Shown here piece by piece: positions 63,418 through 64,000 of a stretch of 64,000 bases of DNA. A program made the translations under genes and the position numbers. Origin of the DNA: Flavobacteriales bacterium (GTDB lineage: Bacteria; Bacteroidota; Bacteroidia; Flavobacteriales_F; PHOS-HE28); the NCBI GenBank assembly GCA_017987895.1, contig JAGNSU010000005.1, forward strand, positions 34,341-98,340, in the 5' to 3' direction. The notes beneath the pieces are model-generated. The model searched no databases. It had not been told where the DNA came from and was given only the letters and a program-made list of their open reading frames with translations. Positions within the stretch are counted from its first letter, which is position 1. Each line of letters starts with the position of its first letter.

Positions 63418-64000
63418 ATGGCCAAGAAGTCAACCCCCAAACCCGCGCCGAAGAAGGCCGGGAAAGCCGCGAAGCCTGCCAAGAAGGCCGTCGCGAAGAA
63501 AGCCGCACCCAAAAAGGCGACCAAGAAGCCTGTGGCCAAGAAGGCCGCTCCGGCGAAGAACAAAGTGGTGAAGAAAGCTGCGGTGAAGAAGCCGGTAGCC
63601 AAGAAAGCCGCTCCTAAGAAAGTAGTGAAGCCGGTCGCGAAGCAAGCCGCGAAGGCCGCTCCAGCAACGAAGAAACCGGCCCCGAAAACGGTGGCCAAAA
63701 AAGCGGCACCGGCCAAGCCGGCCGCCCCGCAAAAACCCGCATTGAAAACTGTGACGAAACCAACGACCCCGGTGGCCAAGGCTCCGGCAAAGGCCACCCC
63801 TGTGGCCGCCCCCGCAGCCCCCAAAGCCCCGGCCCCGACCGCCGCCGCTCCCGCCCCGAAAGCCGCCGGCCGGCCCAAGCGCTCGGAAGCCAAGGTGAAG
63901 GAGGAGAAGTCCCCCGCACCGGTGGTGCGCATGAGCGGAAATCTGGTGATGCCGAAGGCCGCCCCGATCGTGAAAAAACAAGTGTCCACTTTGGAATCCG
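63418..64000 (+). CDS. Lys/Ala/Pro-rich protein, probable N-terminal tail of a TraR/DksA-type protein, 3' end outside window
   Basis: The reading frame starts at ATG 63418 and stays open to the window end (194 codons visible). Residues 1 to about 160 are histone-H1-like repeats of AKKA, PAKKA and KKPV type; after that it becomes mixed (RMSGNLVMPKAAPIVKKQV). In Bacteroidota ileS is commonly followed by a TraR/DksA zinc-finger gene, so the unseen C-terminus may be that domain with a basic tail; this rests on synteny alone. It could instead be a histone H1-like DNA-binding protein. The reverse-strand ORF here is a low-complexity shadow. Confidence 0.6.
   Translation, partial: MAKKSTPKPAPKKAGKAAKPAKKAVAKKAAPKKATKKPVAKKAAPAKNKVVKKAAVKKPVAKKAAPKKVVKPVAKQAAKAAPATKKPAPKTVAKKAAPAKPAAPQKPALKTVTKPTTPVAKAPAKATPVAAPAAPKAPAPTAAAPAPKAAGRPKRSEAKVKEEKSPAPVVRMSGNLVMPKAAPIVKKQVSTLES

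Noticed and set aside
63228..63989. A 253-codon reverse frame rich in Ala, Gly and Phe
   Set aside because: Low-complexity shadow of the Lys/Ala/Pro-rich gene, without start context.

Overview
The window reads as a continuous chromosomal segment of a G+C-rich member of the Bacteroidota, most likely a Flavobacteriales-type lineage (inference). The evidence is a SprE/PorW-type component of the type IX secretion system (T9SS), six secreted proteins ending in T9SS type A sorting domains, an F1Fo operon led by a bactofilin gene and lacking beta and epsilon, a short NuoG, the tatA-gatA pair, the DUF177-rpmF-plsX-fabH and accB-accC clusters, and repeated TAnnTTTG-like promoter -7 elements. There are no rRNA or tRNA genes, no insertion sequences, no phage and no CRISPR array that I can see. 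Coding density is very high and no gap between genes exceeds 300 bases.

Layout. 1-7.8 kb: the 3' part of sprE/porW, then bactofilin, a four-helix membrane protein, atpZ and atpBEFHAG. 8.1-16.5 kb: a LamG-like T9SS cargo, a 1208-residue NtrY-like histidine kinase without an adjacent response regulator, and a seven-repeat T9SS cargo. 16.5-26.3 kb: a crotonase, a small membrane protein, a polysaccharide flippase, a reverse-strand T9SS cargo, dut, a sugar nucleotidyltransferase, a TPR lipoprotein, a DUF4292 protein and an EnvC-like degenerate M23 protein (a cell-envelope cluster). 26.5-33 kb: tatA, gatA, DUF177-rpmF-plsX-fabH and accB-accC (lipid synthesis). 33-38.8 kb, all reverse: a second seven-repeat T9SS cargo, a GT-C-type membrane protein, a stand-alone GldM C-terminal-like protein and dxs. 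38.9-52.5 kb: a TMEM175-like channel and the complete nuoABCDEFGHIJKLMN operon. 52.5-64 kb: an M28 peptidase cargo, a 1259-residue FG-GAP cargo, an NYN/LOTUS protein, an MscS channel, ileS, and the start of a Lys/Ala/Pro-rich protein that runs off the window.

How it fits together. NDH-1 and F1Fo give the respiratory core. accBC, plsX, fabH, dxs, the flippase, the nucleotidyltransferase and EnvC supply lipid, isoprenoid and envelope synthesis. SprE/PorW and the six sorting-domain proteins form a secretion-and-cargo theme.

Most interesting points: an isoleucyl-tRNA synthetase with its HxGH signature rearranged to GxHH; an orphan GldM-C-like secreted protein; two T9SS cargo each with exactly seven ~58-residue repeats and a third with fourteen FG-GAP units; an apparent one-base lesion at the signal peptide of the EnvC-like gene; and a perfect DnaA box inside an inverted repeat upstream of the lipid-synthesis cluster. 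I did not find an unmistakably new multi-gene system.
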